DNA of 64,000 bases, taken from Pisolithus tinctorius. Lineage: Eukaryota; Basidiomycota; Agaricomycetes; Boletales; Pisolithaceae. Positions 44,010-57,375 of this stretch are shown piece by piece (within the stretch, counting starts at the first letter, position 1; each line of letters starts with the position of its first letter). A program made the position numbers and the translations under genes. The DNA lies in contig JANFAH010000081.1 in assembly GCA_024663395.1 (NCBI GenBank), forward strand, positions 1-64,000, read 5' to 3'. Under the pieces are notes generated by a model that made no database searches, was not told the origin of the DNA, and saw only the letters and a program-made list of their open reading frames with translations.

Positions 44010-45828
44010 ACGCTACAAGCTCACTCAGGAGGACTACGACGGTTACTTCTGGGAGGGCTTGGATCCGGAACTTCAGAAAGATACGCTTGAAAACCTGAAG
44101 TTTAGAAACGGCTTACGCGATTCGGATGACCCCTGGCCTATGAACAAGGTCCTACGAGAAATAAAAGAGTTGCTGAGGCATGGGTACCATACGACGAGAA
44201 GCCATGCTGCGAGGAGGGGTGTCATTCAGTTATCGCCCGGAGAGGAAGCCAGGAGGATAGCGCGCGAGTTGGTCCAGAGGCAGCCTCAGGTTCGGGCGGA
44301 AGCACAGGCCCAGAGAAGGGCAGCGCCTGTACCAGCCAGAAACGTTGTCGAAGGAGCACGTGAACCGCCTCGAGAAATAATTTGCTTTTTCTGTTTCCTT
44401 CAAGGACACCGCACGAGGACTTGTCGCATGTTGGAAAGATATCGCGCGGCTGGCAGGTGTGTCGTCGAAGACGATAGGGTAAAGTTCAACGACGGCACGC
44501 GCGTTCCTCGAACAGACAAGCCGATGTACCAGTTGATAGACGAATGGATGGCAAGGGACAGAAGGAGGAGAGAAGAGCAGCAAGCACCCATCGTTCGCAT
44601 CGAGCACGAAGAGGATCCTCCGATGAACGTGAATATGTTCGTAGCAGCGCACAACACCTTCCAATATGTCGAGAGAGCTAGGATCGAAGAGTATGTTTCA
44701 GATGGAGAGGATACGGCCGAGGAGGTCATTTCGGAGACTGAGTACGAAGCGCGACGAGCAGAAACGGAACAGGTGTTCGCAGCAGCTCGAAGGGAAGAGA
44801 ATAAGCAGCAGCGAAAGACCCCGAAGTTCGATGGAGTGGCGGTACCCGGGAAAGAGAGACAAACAGCGACCTCGACAGCAGAACAGCCAGGACCTAGTCG
44901 GTCCGGCTCGACGGATGCTCCCGAAGCAAGCTCGAAGGACAAAGGAAAGCAACCAGACAGGAGTGCCGGCGGGTCGCAAGGACCCACATCTGTGCCAAAG
45001 ACCCAGCCACATGTCACGGAAGAACAAGATGCGGGAAGGAAAGGTTATAGGTATACGAGTCTGTTCGAAGACCCTACAGCAGCGATGAGGGTTTTGAACC
45101 AGTACTTGGACCAGTCAGTTACGATTCCGGGAAGGGATCTACTCGCTATAAGTCCAGACGTTTGGAGAGAGTTCAAGGACAGAGCAATGACGAAGCGAGT
45201 AGTGCTCGGTGCAACCTTCTCGGGCACGTCGGATATGTGGGAAGGGTCGCCGCAGTCGATTGACGTGAGGGCATTCGAGTGCGGTATAGGAGATGAGAGG
45301 TACACGCAGACGGATTCGATGCCACTTACGATGGTAGAGGTCGAGCTGGCTGGGAAGGTCATGCTCAAAGGGATTCTCGACAGCGGTTCACAGATAGTGG
45401 CTTTGCGACAGGAAATCGCTGAAGTTCTGCGTCTCCCCATAGAGAGGGATAGTCGAATCATTATGGAAGCCGCGAACCAATCGAAGGACGAAACGCTGGG
45501 CCTAGTGCGAGATGCTTCGCTCAGGATCAGTCCAGCGGCGGTGCGAGTGCCGATTCAAGTTGTCAAGTCGGCTCCCTTCGATATCCTTTTGGGCAGGCCG
45601 TTCCTGTGTGCGATTCGGGCTAGGACACAAGACTTTAGGAATGGACAACAGACGCTCGAGTTTATGGATCCGGAGACAGAAAAGAGGATCCAAATCTCAC
45701 CGCAACTGAGAAGGTCCCTCGCCCAGTTCCCTCAGTTTAGGGATGCGGTCTTACAGAGGGAGTATATTTGGAGGATAGGGTGCAAACCCCATAAGATACA
45801 ATGTCGATCGCAGGACGAGGGTTTTTAG
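44010..45828 (+). pseudogene. gypsy 3 gag, second part, with knuckle and protease
   Basis: Continues gag after the solo LTR. Contains the capsid end (YFWEGLDPELQKDTLENL), a CCHC knuckle (CFFCFLQGHRTRTC), a long charged linker, and an aspartic protease (GILDSGSQIVALR, then DILLGRPF). Ends at 45828, overlapping the pol frame by 28 bases in the -1 frame, so pol was probably expressed by -1 frameshifting or reinitiation. Confidence 0.85.
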
Positions 45829-48800
45829 ACTTCGTCCAGGACTCGAATAGCCAGCGAGGAGACGTTTCGATGGGATCGGCCACCCCTGTAAGGCTGGGAT
45901 ATCTCGCTCAGCCTATAGCGGTATATAAGAACGAAGCAAGTACATACGTCTCGGACTTCGGCTTGCAGTTTCGAGGTATAACTGAAAACAGAAAACAAGA
46001 ATCGACATTAGACATAGAGGCGACCAGCCATAGAGTTTCTTTTAGATCGAGCATGAATAACGCACTGACTTTTCCCGCAGGTATAGAAATAGAATCGCAA
46101 GATGTTTATCGCAAGGACGCAGGACAGTACCGAAGAGATGAATCCTTTCGTAAGGGACGCGAAGAAGGAGGAATGGATAGAAGCATCGAGGAAGAAGGTC
46201 GAAGTGAAGAAACAGAGATTGAGTGCCCAGGGGCGAAACCGAAAGGTTACAAGATGATGTTCACGATGACAGAGGAGGACTTCGAGTCCTCGGGTTTACG
46301 TTTCGAATCTTATTTGGTGGAGAGTCTGACCACCGAGCTACAGGACGAGGAGGAATGGATAAAGCAAGTGATGAAGTACAAACCCATGGCGAAGAAGGTT
46401 CGGCCGGTAGCGACAGAGACGCCGGCCAAGTTTAGAGTCGAGAGGAGGGAAGTGGGGGACCCGTTGGCTAACCTCCCCCAGATACCAGTTAGACCCCCAG
46501 AGTTCACCCCCGGAGAACGACTTACCCAGGAGCGAGCAGACAAGTTCAAATGGGACCCAGGCGGATTTTTGTGGCACGAAGAACTCAAACTAGTCAAGTG
46601 GCTAGTAAGAATCCACGAGAAGGCTTTCGCTTGGGACACGAGCAAAAGGGGGACGTTCAGAGAGGATATGTTTCTGCCTCTCAAGATTCCGACGGTCCCG
46701 CACAAGCCATGGGTGTATCGGAATATACCCATTCCACCAGCGATCTATGGGGACATTGTGCAAATAATCAAGGAAAAGATCGCAGCAGGAGTTTACGAAC
46801 CGTTGACTTCGTCTTATCGATCGAGATGGTTTTGCGTAGTGAAGAAGGATGGGAAGTCGTTGTGGCTGGTCCACGACTTACAGCCGCTCAACGCAGTTTC
46901 GATACAGGATTCAGGAGTTCCTCCGCACGTGGACAGTATCGCAGAAGAGTTCGCAGGACATTCAGTGTATGGCATGTATGACCTTATGGTCAGTTACGAC
47001 CACCGAGTGATCCACGAAGACTATTGAGACCTTACGACCTTTCAAACGCCAATCGGCACGTTCAGGTTGACCAAACTCCCCATGGGCTACACGAACGCTG
47101 TACAAGTGTTCCATGGGGATGTGTCATTTACGCTCAGGGAGGAAACACCAGAAGTAACCATGCCATTCATTGACGACATACCAGTAAAAGGACCGCGAAC
47201 GAGGTACATGAGAGAGGACGGAACGTATGAAACGATCGAAGGGAATTCGGGGATCAGGAGGTTCGTATGGGAGCACCTTGTCAGTACTAATTGAGTTCTA
47301 CAGCGCCTCAAACACGTCGGAGCGACTGTCTCTGCAAAGAAATTTGCAGTGGCGGTCCTGTCTATCACTGTAGTGGGGCACAAGGTTTCGTACGAAGGCC
47401 GAATACCCGACGAATCCAAAGTACAGAAGATTCGAGATTGGCCCTATTGCAAGAGCGTCACAGAAGTGCGAGGCTTCTTAGGCCTCTGCAGCTACTGCCG
47501 CATCTTCATTCGAGACTATGCAAAGAGGGCGAAACCGTTGATCGAGTTGACCAAGAAAGGAGTAGTCTTCAGGTTCGACGAAGTACACGAAGCAGCGATG
47601 GACGACTTAAAGGAAGCGCTCGCCAACTCGCCAGCGTTAAGACCGATAGATTACAAGTCGGGATGGCGAGTCATTTTGGCTGTTGACACCTCGCACATGG
47701 CAGTAGGCTACCTGCTTTTACAAGTCGGGGAAGATTCGAAGCGTTATCCGTCAAGGTTCGGATCGATCGCGTTCAACAAAAGGGAAAGTCGCTATAGCCA
47801 GGCGAAGCTAGAGTTGTTCGGCCTGTTTCGCGCGCTTCAGGACGTACGCAACCACATATTCGGAGTTAAAGATTTAGCTGTGGAAGTCGACGCCAAGTAC
47901 ATCAAGGGTATGATCAATAACCCCGACCTGCAACCGAATGCGACCATCAATCGATGGATTGCTGGTATACTCCTCTTCGAGTTCGAACTGATACATGTAC
48001 TGGCGGAGAAGCATAGAGGCCCGGACGGGTTGTCGAGGAGACCTCGAGCGAACAAGGATCTGGAACCAGAAGATGATTATGAAGATTGGATCGACGAGGT
48101 AGGATCGTTCGCAGTCGAACTCCTCAACCCTCAGCAAGGCGAACAAGAAGAAGCTTTCTTTCAAAGTCGAAAGGTAGTCGAACCGAAACTAGGATGGATC
48201 CCCTACATTGGAGAACAGAGATCAGAGAGGTCGAGCGAAGCGACCGAGACCCAGGTGGTTTTATCACAGGCATCAGGGATGGATGCTACCGCTGATATAG
48301 AAATCCCTAGGACGGAGAAAGGGAAGCGACAAGACGAATGGTTGGAAGTAGTTCGCAAATTCCTCGAAGATCAACAGCGACCGCCTGGAATGTCGGACTT
48401 GGATCTGAACTCGTTAATCAAATATGCGGTGAGATTCTTCCTGAAGAACGGAGAACTGTGGCACCAGGAACCGAGGGGACAGCATCAAGTAGTACCCCCG
48501 TACGAGAAATGCCTGGAGTTGATGAAGCAAGCGCATGACGATTTGGGTCACAAGGGAGTGTTCCCCACTAAGTCGAGATTACTGATCCGCTTTTGGTGGC
48601 CGTCGCTAGATCGAGATGTACGATGGTTCCTCCGTACCTGCCATGAGTGTCAAATTCGACGCATGGATAAAATCCATATCCCACCTGTCGTGGCCATGCC
48701 AGAGCCTCTGTTTTACAAGGCATACATGGATTCGATGGTGATGCCGAAGTCGAATGGATTCCGGTACATAGTACAAGCTAGGTGTTCTCTGACTTCGTAT

Positions 48801-49736
48801 CCTGAGTGGCAGACGCTGCGTGCAGAGACAGGACAAACCTTAGGACGATTCATATTCGAACAGATCTTGTGTCGGTGGGGTGCCGTAGGAGAGATTGTCA
48901 CGGACAACGGCTCCACGTTCAAACAGGCCCTCGCCTACCTCGTGAAGAAGTATGATATCAAGCATATAAAGATTTCGGCGTACAATTCTCAAGCCAATGG
49001 AGTTGTCGAGAGGAGACATCTGACCGTTCGAGAGGCTCTCGTCAAGACTTGTGAAGGCGAAATAAGCAAATGGTCGTCGTACGCACCGTCGGTGTTCTGG
49101 GCCGAAAGGGTGACGACACAAAAGTCGACGAAACTTTCGCCGTATCAGATGGTCCATGGGATCGAGCCGAGATTGCCATTCGACTTCGCCGAAGCGACTT
49201 TTCTGACGAATTGGGACAAGGATAAGTATTCGACCGAAGAACTGATATCGTATAGGTGCTGCCAGCTCCAGCGAAGACAGGAAGACTTACAGCGGGTTCG
49301 TCAACAAGTATACAAGGCACGGTGCCAGACGGCAAAGGAGTTCGAGCAGAGGGTAAAAAGGTCGATACAAAGCTACGAGTTCAAACCCGGAGCGCTAGTC
49401 TTAGCTCGCAATACGAGGATCGAGAAGGAACTCGACCGCAAGACGAAGCCAAGATACTTAGGTCCCATGGTAGTCGTCAGGCGAACTGAAGGGGGTTCAT
49501 ACCTATTAGCTGAGCTTGACGGCTCGATTTCCCGACTTCGATACGCCGCTTTTCACTTACTCCCTTATTACTCTAGGAAACGAATCTCGATAGCAGTAGA
49601 AGAACTCACGAACCGAAGTAAAGAAGAGCTGCGCAGGCTCGAAGAAGAATCGATAGAGGACAGATCGAACCCCGAAGCCGAAGACATCTTACGAGAAGAG
49701 GACGTCGAAGAGAGCGAGTCAGGTGAGAGTATCTGA
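45801..49736 (+). pseudogene. gypsy 3 pol (reverse transcriptase, RNase H, integrase)
   Basis: Single frame with TGA at 47025 and 47292. Reverse transcriptase: SRWFCVVKKDGKSLWLVHDL, YDLMVSYDHR, TKLPMGYTNA, FIDDIPVKGP. The RNase H-like region lies about 47650-48060 (AVDTSHMAVGYLL). The integrase has the HHCC finger (HDDLGHKG to CHECQIR) and a core with MDSMVMPKS, VTDNGSTF and NGVVERRH, so DDE is intact. No chromodomain seen; the C-terminus is acidic. Dead only through the two stops. Confidence 0.88.
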
Positions 49737-49990
49737 GACCTCCAGTTGTAGATATTGGTGTGCTCGTTCAACCGAGGCACTTTGACTATCGGCTCGAATT
49801 CGAGCGTAATTCGGTGCGACTTGCACCCTGACTTGCACATTCCGAAATTAAAAAAAAAAAAAAAATAAAAAAATAAGTCACAGCTTTCGGATGATTCGAA
49901 AAGCGCTGATCAATTCTGTGTTGGACAGGGATATACATGAGGTACGACGACGGGGCTGTTGAAGCCCAGAAAAGAGATAGTGCAAGATAC
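49737..49990. other. gap between gypsy 3 pol and antisense gene, with poly(A) tract
   Basis: Contains a run of As broken by single Ts at about 49849-49875. It lies just where sense pol and the antisense gene converge. Confidence 0.7.
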
Positions 49991-51403
49991 TTAATTGCGC
50001 GATTTCCTCTTGCCCAAAGCCTTCTCGGATGCGACGTGGCCCTTCGAGGCCTGGTCTAACATGTCGGTCGCAGCGTGAAGGGCTTCGTGAAGTACGACCA
50101 GCATCTCGGCGTTGGAAAGCGAAGGCAGCGAAGGAGGGGAACTGGAAGTCAAAGGGGTTGGTGCCGAGTTAGAAGAGGAGGCGCAGGAAGTCGAAGGGGG
50201 AGGAGTCGGACTGGGAGATGGAGACTTGACACGAGCACGTTTCGAGGCGCGAGCAGGCCTTTGGGTGATCTCGACTACAGGCTTGGCAGGGTAACGAGGA
50301 GGGGTGATAGCGGGAGGAGTAGAGCCTGTGCAAAGTGCCTGGACCCAGGCTCGGGACTGCGCCGAGTCGTTCTGGAGCGATGTCAGCAAGACGCTCTAGG
50401 ACGAAAAGAGAGCGAGCAACACGCATGTATAAGGGACAAGTATAGCGAAGTTGACGACATCGCGCGCATTTGAGCCCCAAGGCTCCAGAGCAGACGGCTC
50501 GAGCGACGCGACAACGATCGCAGGGGACGGGCGGGTAGATGGGGAAGCCGCCATCCTTCGAAGTACGTTCGACGAGCTCGATGTGCCAATCGGGACGGTA
50601 GACTCGCCATTGGAGACCGGACTCCCCAAGACGGTCTGCGTTCTGGATCTCGAAGAGTCAGCTATGGGACGAAGAGAAATGAGGGAAGTTAAGACACACC
50701 GAAGGGCGGTCAAGAGATGCGTGGCCAGTCAGTGGAGAGTCGGCAGGAAGACGGTCAAGGCCAGACTTGGAAACGTTGAGTGTCTGGCGGGTGGGTGTGG
50801 TAGGATCCGCAGGTGCGGCAGCGTCTGGGGCAGAGACTGGACGATCGGGCAAAACGGTTGGCGTAAGAGGAGAAGGAGGGTCCAAGTGACCCGGGAGCGA
50901 GGGAGAGGGCGTACGAGAAGGCGTGACGGTGGACGTGGACGTGGATGTGGACGACAGAGCGTCCGGGAGCGTGTCGAAGGTGGGAAGGTCGAGAGTAGGC
51001 CTGGGGTTCAGTTCCTGGACGACAGTGGTCGCAGGTGTGGGCTCTGCGAGGGTATGGTCGACCGGGGCAGTGGTAGTTGCGGGAACCGGTTCGTCTTGGA
51101 CAGCGTCAGCGGGAGGAGCGTCGACCGGTAGCACAGGAGGGGAAGCGGCTTGAGGTTCGGGAACCGTAGGAGCCGGCGATGGGCCCTGTAGCGACGGGGT
51201 AGTGTCAACGAAACGACCGTCAGGGAAAAGAAAAAAAAAAGACCACGCACCATCAACGACCCCAGATGTGCCAACAGCGCGTTTCTCGACTCTGTGTCTC
51301 CCTGCGACGATCCCAGCAGGAGCTGGAGGACGGAGGCAGCGTGCGCGAGGTCGTCAACCGGGACGCCAACGTTGGGAGACGAGCCGTTGGGGTTGGACGA
51401 CAT
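49991..51403 (-). pseudogene. antisense accessory gene of gypsy 3 (Cys-cluster protein)
   Basis: Minus-strand gene within the retroelement. Exon 1 is 51403-51251 (MSSNPNGSSPNVG, then DDLAHAASVLQLLLGSS), a 65-bp intron follows, then exon 2 from 51185 (GPSPAPTVPEPQ, Pro/Thr/Ser-rich). A later exon around 50640-50410 has CDRCRVARAVC and LKCARCRQLRYTC, a Cys pattern like a zinc cluster, preceded by WRVYRPDWHIELVER. The last exon ends at 49991 with a Ser/Pro-rich linker, a helix (AEMLVVLHEALHAATDML) and a basic end (KRKSRN). The junction near 50665 does not splice in frame in this copy, so it is probably broken. Function unknown; DNA or RNA binding is a guess. Confidence 0.6.
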
Positions 51404-52961
51404 GAGAGCGAGGGCGAGAAGGAGAAGGAAAAATAGAAGGAACACGCGGGGTAGCTTAGATAAGAAGGAGGGGAAAACGGTGGGAAGTCGATCGAAACGG
51501 ATCGATTATCACCGGAAATCGGAACCTTCGCTCGAAGCAGTGGCAGTCTTACGGTCTCGGTGCACTCAAAGAGCCATAGCATTCTTGCCATATTCTAGCC
51601 TATTTTCCTTTTTGCATTATGGCGCTCACTAACGTTCTACACTAGGAAAGACGACGGTTCGAATTCGAACAAGCAAACTAGCTGCGAAGGGTAATGACCG
51701 GCTGTGAAGGGAACGCTAGACTCCGCAACGTTCTCGGAGCTATGGCATGGATAGGAAGGGTCGCTACAGGAGAGGTATGCAGAGCTGGAACGAGCGAGAA
51801 GGGACACGAACCAGGTAGAAACAACACTGGAAGAGAAGCTTGGCCAGGGCAGATGCGATGACAGGTGACCTTTCCGTTTCGATTCGAATGCATTTTATGG
51901 TGGGAACAGGTGTCTCGGTGCAAGAAAAAGTGGATCGACGAAGGGCGAATGTCCGAGGTCGAGCGAGAGCTCGTATTCGTACCTGTCGAGGTCGAAGACC
52001 TATCTCCGAAGCGGGATTGAGAGGCTACAAGTTCAAGGTGAGGTATTCTATTGTAGTTTGAACGTAAACTACGTCGAAGTGTTTTGTTTCCAGCGTCGGA
52101 AAGGGCGGAAAGCGGGAATGTAAAGCTCCCGGAGGTACATACGAAGAGCCGAGAAATACTAGAAACGCGAGTCGAAGGCCGCTGGTATCATTATGCGCCA
52201 CGAAATTCGTTCCTGCACGCGAGGCGCAAGTCCAGGAGCTGAGAAAAGGAGGGGGGGGCCGGAGTACCATAGAAAGGACATGGTATAGGGTAGAAGGAGT
52301 CTCCCGAGGGCCCAAACTTTTGTTTTTCTTGGTTTCGTTTCCACTAGTGTCGTCTTAAGGACGAAATGGAGTCGAGAGCGCACAATGCACTCTCGTAGGA
52401 TTGTGAATACGTCACTGATAGGAGGTTTACAGGTATAAAATAATCTTCGAGCTGGGTCGTAGGTACATAGGGTCTCTATCCCCAGCTGCTGCGCTGTCGA
52501 AATGCTCCGTCGCAGTTCTACTGCCAGCTGCGTTTCGACGCGCCATTCCTACCTCGCACCGCACTCGATTTATCACCCACTTGTTCGCGCGTTCGAAGCG
52601 CCATGATCGTCACCCGGGCTAAGAGGATGGCTTCGGAGGTGTGGAAAATCGCGGGCTCGAGGTGATGAAGAAGGTACAAGAGAGTTGGCTGTGAGGGGTC
52701 TCGGGGATGTTGATGAGAGTGGGGGAGAGGTTCGAGGAGCGCAGTGCGGGTTCAGGATCGAAGGGGGGCGCATTGATGGAAGAAGGAGTTGTTGAGTGCA
52801 GAGTGGAAGGTGATGTGAGGTACAGCGAGCGAGGGGAAGGCTGGGAGAGTCAGAGGGCAAGGGTGCGAAGGAGAAGCTAGTGAGGATGGGTACGAAGCCG
52901 AGGACGTCTACGCGAGGAAGGGGATGACTGAGGACGGTCGGCATCTAAACCCCCCCTCGGA
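51404..52961. other. gypsy 3 3' region, no gene recognised
   Basis: Should hold the promoter of the antisense gene and the polypurine tract of the sense element. No long conserved frame. The bases just before the 3' LTR are C-rich rather than purine-rich, unlike a normal plus-strand polypurine tract. Confidence 0.5.
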
Positions 52962-53430
52962 TGTAGGGAACGCGAACCTTTTCCCTACGAGAAGTCACGC
53001 TTCTGTTGGGTCGAAGGGAAGGTTTGAGGGTGAAGGATGTAAGAGAGAGTCGAGGAGGATTTGGGCTTAGGGGTTGTGGCTGAAAAGGGACTTGGTGTCG
53101 AGACATAGGGAGCTGACTAAGCGTGCGAGTGGTCACGGCGTGTGCCACGTCACTTAACAACTACGGTACAGCATGGACAAAATACTGTACTAGTCATCTC
53201 AGCCTACTCTGTGTCTTGCTTGGAGGAGCAAAATTTCACTACTTCAGCTCTTTTCTGCCAAGGTTCTTCTTTAGAGTCAAGAATTATATTCTCAGGCGAG
53301 TCCCCTTTGCGTTCGTCTAAAGTACTTACCCTGCATCCAGACCAAAGCCCCTTCAGGGTCAACCCAACTCGAGTGGAACCTACCTCTTCCGGAGTCGGAG
53401 TTCTCGGCCAACAGAAAACACTTTCTTACA
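52962..53430 (+). repeat. 3' LTR of gypsy 3
   Basis: Second 469-bp LTR, followed by the GCAC target copy and the gypsy 2 frame. Confidence 0.93.
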
Positions 53431-53434
53431 GCAC

Positions 53435-56368
53435 GATGCGCGGAGATCCTGGTGATGATGACAACTCATCAGACTCTGACAGCACAGATAAAGGACATAA
53501 GAAACTTACAGAACACCATCATCGGCGAGCAATCACCCCCAGCGATCCATCTGACTCGTCCTCGAATGACAGCGACTCTTTTTCAGAAAGGGATTCGTCA
53601 TTTGGCTCAGACTTTTATGGGGAAGAACCCTCAACAATCGGCACCAACGACTCAGATAGAGAAAAGGCACGGAAGCACGAGAAGAAGCATCGCTATCGTG
53701 CGAAACTAAATAAATTAAAGTATCAACAAGCATTTTTAAAGGAAGACCCGCCATTTACTTACCGAGGCAAGGTACAAGTAGGCCTCTTTAAGAAATGGTG
53801 TCGCGAGCTGCGTGACTGGGTAAAACACGCCCGACTAGACCGTAAAAAGAGTATTAGGCTAGCAGGAAAATACCTGGGTGGACGTGCTTACCAATTCTAC
53901 GAACGAAACGTGCTCGACTTGAAGAAAAAATATAACCTTACAACCTTCTTCGAAGACTTGTTCGATTATATATTCCCCGCGGACTTTCGAATGCAACAGC
54001 GTGACAAATTCGACGCGTGTCGCCAAGAGGGACGTTCAGTCCTAGACTTTTTGAGGAAATTACAGGAAATAGCGGACACTGTGGGCGACATTAGTGATCG
54101 AGAAGTAGTTCTTGCATTTTGGAGACGATGCCAACCCTATCTAAGAGCGGAACTCACCAAGAGTGGATATGACGCGACTATGGTCTCTATCATGACTTTG
54201 GAATCCGAATGCGTAAGGTACGAGAAAGCCAAGCGCATTATCAATGAGGACAGAAACCGCAAGTCCCCACGTGACCAAAGATATGCACACAGGCAAAGCA
54301 CAGATCGACTTAGCGCAGCCTCTGTGAAGACTAACGGCGTGACTGACGTGGGAAACACAACTCACACCAAAGATAATAATGTGCGTCAGCACTCGAAGGA
54401 CCAGAGTCGTCTTTATCGAAAGGATCAGAACCCCGATAAAGAGCGGAAGAGGCGTCTTCGAGCGGAAGGTAAGTGCTTCAACTGTGAAGGCACTGACCAT
54501 CTAGAGCGTAACTGCCCCAAACGTTGGCAGACCAGGGACAAGCGGAAAGGACCGCACGTCTGTCTTAACACTATCGACATGTCCCCTGCTGAAGCACACC
54601 TCGCGGCCATCGAAGAAGGGGCCGAACTCGGCCTATTCACGCTGGGAATTACCCGCTCAGAAACGCCCGAACTCTTCTGGCTAAAACGGGAAACTTTGAA
54701 GGAGATCGACCCGGACAATTCCCCCTACCAGCATAATCGCTTTACCTTAGAAGACTACAGTGGCCCAGACACCTACTTACTGACGGACCAATACACCCTC
54801 GACAATCACATCCTCTACTTCGAGGATCTCGCCGATCCCAAATTCGATGTCGTCCATTGGCTACACCTGAAGAAAACCAAATGCTATGATGAACTGATCT
54901 TTGACAAACGTGAAACGAGATGGCACGGACCCTCTCCCACAATCCCAAATTGCCTTAGGCCCATCAGCACTGAAACCTTGGAGTGCCGAGCAGCTCGAAC
55001 GTACTCCCCCGAGGAGAGTCACGAGGATGAAACCTACACGCTTGAATGAAGTGCCGCACGTGTCAAAGGCACCACTCGCCTCCTACCCAAACCCATCATC
55101 GTCGTAGTCCGCATCAATGACAAGCCCTGCCGAGCGTTGCTCGACTCTGGATCGTCCTCAGACTTTATCTCTACCACACTCGTAGACCAATTGCAACTAC
55201 CCCTCGATCTACTCGAAAAACCCCTGAACCTCCAGCTCGCTGTCTCGGGATCGCGCAGGAAGGTCAAAGCTACCACGACGCCCTGGATATCGTACCAGAA
55301 CGTTCACAAGAAACGCGTACTAGATATTGCAAACCTAGATTCATATGATTTAATTCTAGGTATGCCGTTCTTATTCCAACATAAAATTCTACTTGGTTTC
55401 AACCCGTCTCAGATTACCGTCCGCAGTGACGACTCGCTACCTATCTGGGGACCACAAACCATTGCTCTGGAGTCCCGAGCGATGGAGCTACTGGCAGACG
55501 AGAAGGAGCAGTGTCGGGAAGAGCTGAGAGCGTACACGAAGGATATTTGCAAGGAGGCTATCGAAACCCCTCTTCCCCCACTTCGTGACATTAATCATGT
55601 TATCCCACTGATTGACGAAAATAAAGTGTATTCTTGGCACCCCTCACGTTGTCCTGAACCGCTCAAGCCGCTTTGGCGCTCAAAGCGTGATGACTATATA
55701 CGAACCGGATGCTGGGAACTTAGCAGCGGCACAAATGCTATTCCAATGATAATGTTAAAAAAGGCTACTAAGGACGGATTGCTGAGACTACGAACGGTAA
55801 TAGATACGAGGGAACGGAATGCAAATACTAGAAAACTAGCGTCCCCGCTACCTGACATGGAGGCGATCCTCCGCAACGTCGTGTCTCACCCCTACAGATC
55901 CCTGCTCGATGGCAAAGACGCCTACGAACAAATCCGGATTACTCCTGAGGACGTCCCCAAGACACTATTTACAACGCCGGATGGTACCATGATCAGCCAC
56001 GTTATGCAAATTGGTGACTGCAATGCAGGCGCGACTTATCAATCGCTAATGAATCATATATTCGCACCGTACATAGGAACCTTCATGGACGTTTACCTAG
56101 ATGACATAGTGATTTACTCTGATTCACTTGAGGATCATGTGAAGCATGTCAAAATTGTTATTGACACTCTGCGAACACATAAATTCTACCTAAGTGAGCA
56201 CAAACTTCAATTTTTCATGGACGAATTGCGAATCCTAGGACATGTTATTGATGCGGACGGTATCCATATGGACCCTGACAAAGTGGATAAAATTGTTAAC
56301 TGGAAAACGCCTACTAACAAAGACTTACTCGCGGGCTTCATCGGAGCAGTCGGGTATCTTGCGCCTGG
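53435..56368 (+). pseudogene. gypsy 2 gag-pol, second part (gag to reverse transcriptase)
   Basis: Continues the frame after gypsy 3. Acidic Ser-rich start (MRGDPGDDD), capsid-like region (FDYIFPADFRMQQRDKF), CCHC knuckle CFNCEGTDHLERNC, a TGA at 55047, retropepsin ALLDSGSSSDF, reverse transcriptase (LDGKDAYEQIRI, YLDDIVIYSD) up to GFIGAVGYLA, where a solo LTR enters at 56369. The TGA aligns with the Arg of TLQRNAA in gypsy 1. Confidence 0.9.
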
Positions 56369-57375
56369 TGTAGGGAGTAGTATACTCCCTGAGGCCGAAA
56401 TAGGGATGCCAACACCAAAATTCCGCCGTTACCATCCACGTCTATCGTCTTCGGAATTATCCCATCTGCCTCGTGCGCTGCCTCGCCTGTCGAACCTTCA
56501 GAGCTCCCCGGTCCATCAATAATACACACCAGTCATCGTCCCGAAATTCCGCGTCAACATCAACCTGACATACGTCTATCCGGAATTCCGCAGTCGTGCC
56601 GCTTCAACCCTCGCCTCGCCACGTAGTCGGAAAATCACGCAGATCATCAGTAAAAACTCCGGTTACCCCTCTCGTTCCTTTCCCGCGAACCTTTCTCCGC
56701 AAACCGAGAACCCCTTTCTACCTACGGCCTCTACCCTTCGCGTTCCACTCTACGGTACAGTGTACACTCGCCCTGTCGGAAGATACCCGTCTTTCCTGTT
56801 GTATTTCTCAGTTACTACCTTACAGTTTGTTTTCACACGTTGCTGTATGGCTTTGACGTCTGACACGTCGTCCCCTTTATTTTTCGGAGTTTTGCTTCTC
56901 CCGCCCCACATTTCTCCGATCAGTACCTTACTATCCATGTACTATATAATTCCGCCTCAGCGACGAAACGAGAATAATCTCTTTTGGGACCCACATTCTG
57001 CGTCTAGTGCGAGTCTAAAGAGTTCAAAGAGTCTTCGCGTCCTCTGAGTCCGCTGTGTATCTGTGTCTTTGCGTCTACTGTGTCTACCGTGTCTTCGCGT
57101 CCTTGATCCATCAGTACTCGTTTGCCTCTCCTGCGCGCTTAATTCGTCTCGGAGTTACTTCCTTGGTGCAAGATCGTCGTCCAGAATTTCAAAAGCAAGT
57201 CTGTCCCTTCCTTCGACTCTACGGAATTAAATTCCGTGACCCACATTCGACTCTTCGACCGACTCTACCATCGCATCCTACGTCTCCTTCCTACTCAGCA
57301 CCCCTTGGGTCGAGCCTAGGGATTTTCCCTACAGCTTTCCCCTATTCGCACGCTACCCAGAGGTAGTGTCCCACA
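56369..57375 (+). mobile_element. solo LTR (1007 bp) inside gypsy 2 pol
   Basis: Starts TGTAGGGAGTAG and ends GTGTCCCACA, with flanks CTGG (56365-56368) and CCGG (57376-57379), a 4-bp target with one change. Subtracting 1007+4 joins GYLAPG to CEGVHIPLG in frame. The tip holds a hairpin (GGGAGTA then TACTCCC). A CTATATAATTCC box lies near 56942. Confidence 0.86.

Larger units (their letters stand above)
40203..53430 (+). mobile_element. Ty3/gypsy LTR retrotransposon 3, nested in gypsy 2
   Basis: Bounded by two 469-bp LTRs (TGTAGGGAAC to CTTTCTTACA). Flanks GCGC (40199-40202) and GCAC (53431-53434) fit a 4-bp target duplication with one change; the host frame confirms the 4-bp size. It encodes gag and pol on + and an accessory gene on -. 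It carries a 1.84-kb solo LTR in gag. LTRs differ at about ten positions, mostly CpG transitions. Its FIDD reverse transcriptase and gag type differ from gypsy 1 and 2. Confidence 0.93.

Noticed and set aside
49849..49875. Poly(A) run as the tail of a LINE or processed gene
   Set aside because: No upstream LINE coding sequence and no target duplication around it; it sits between two genes of one LTR element.
52573..52944. Minus-strand Pro/Ser-rich frame in the gypsy 3 3' region
   Set aside because: Low-complexity composition, no conserved motif, next to the LTR; no support as a gene.
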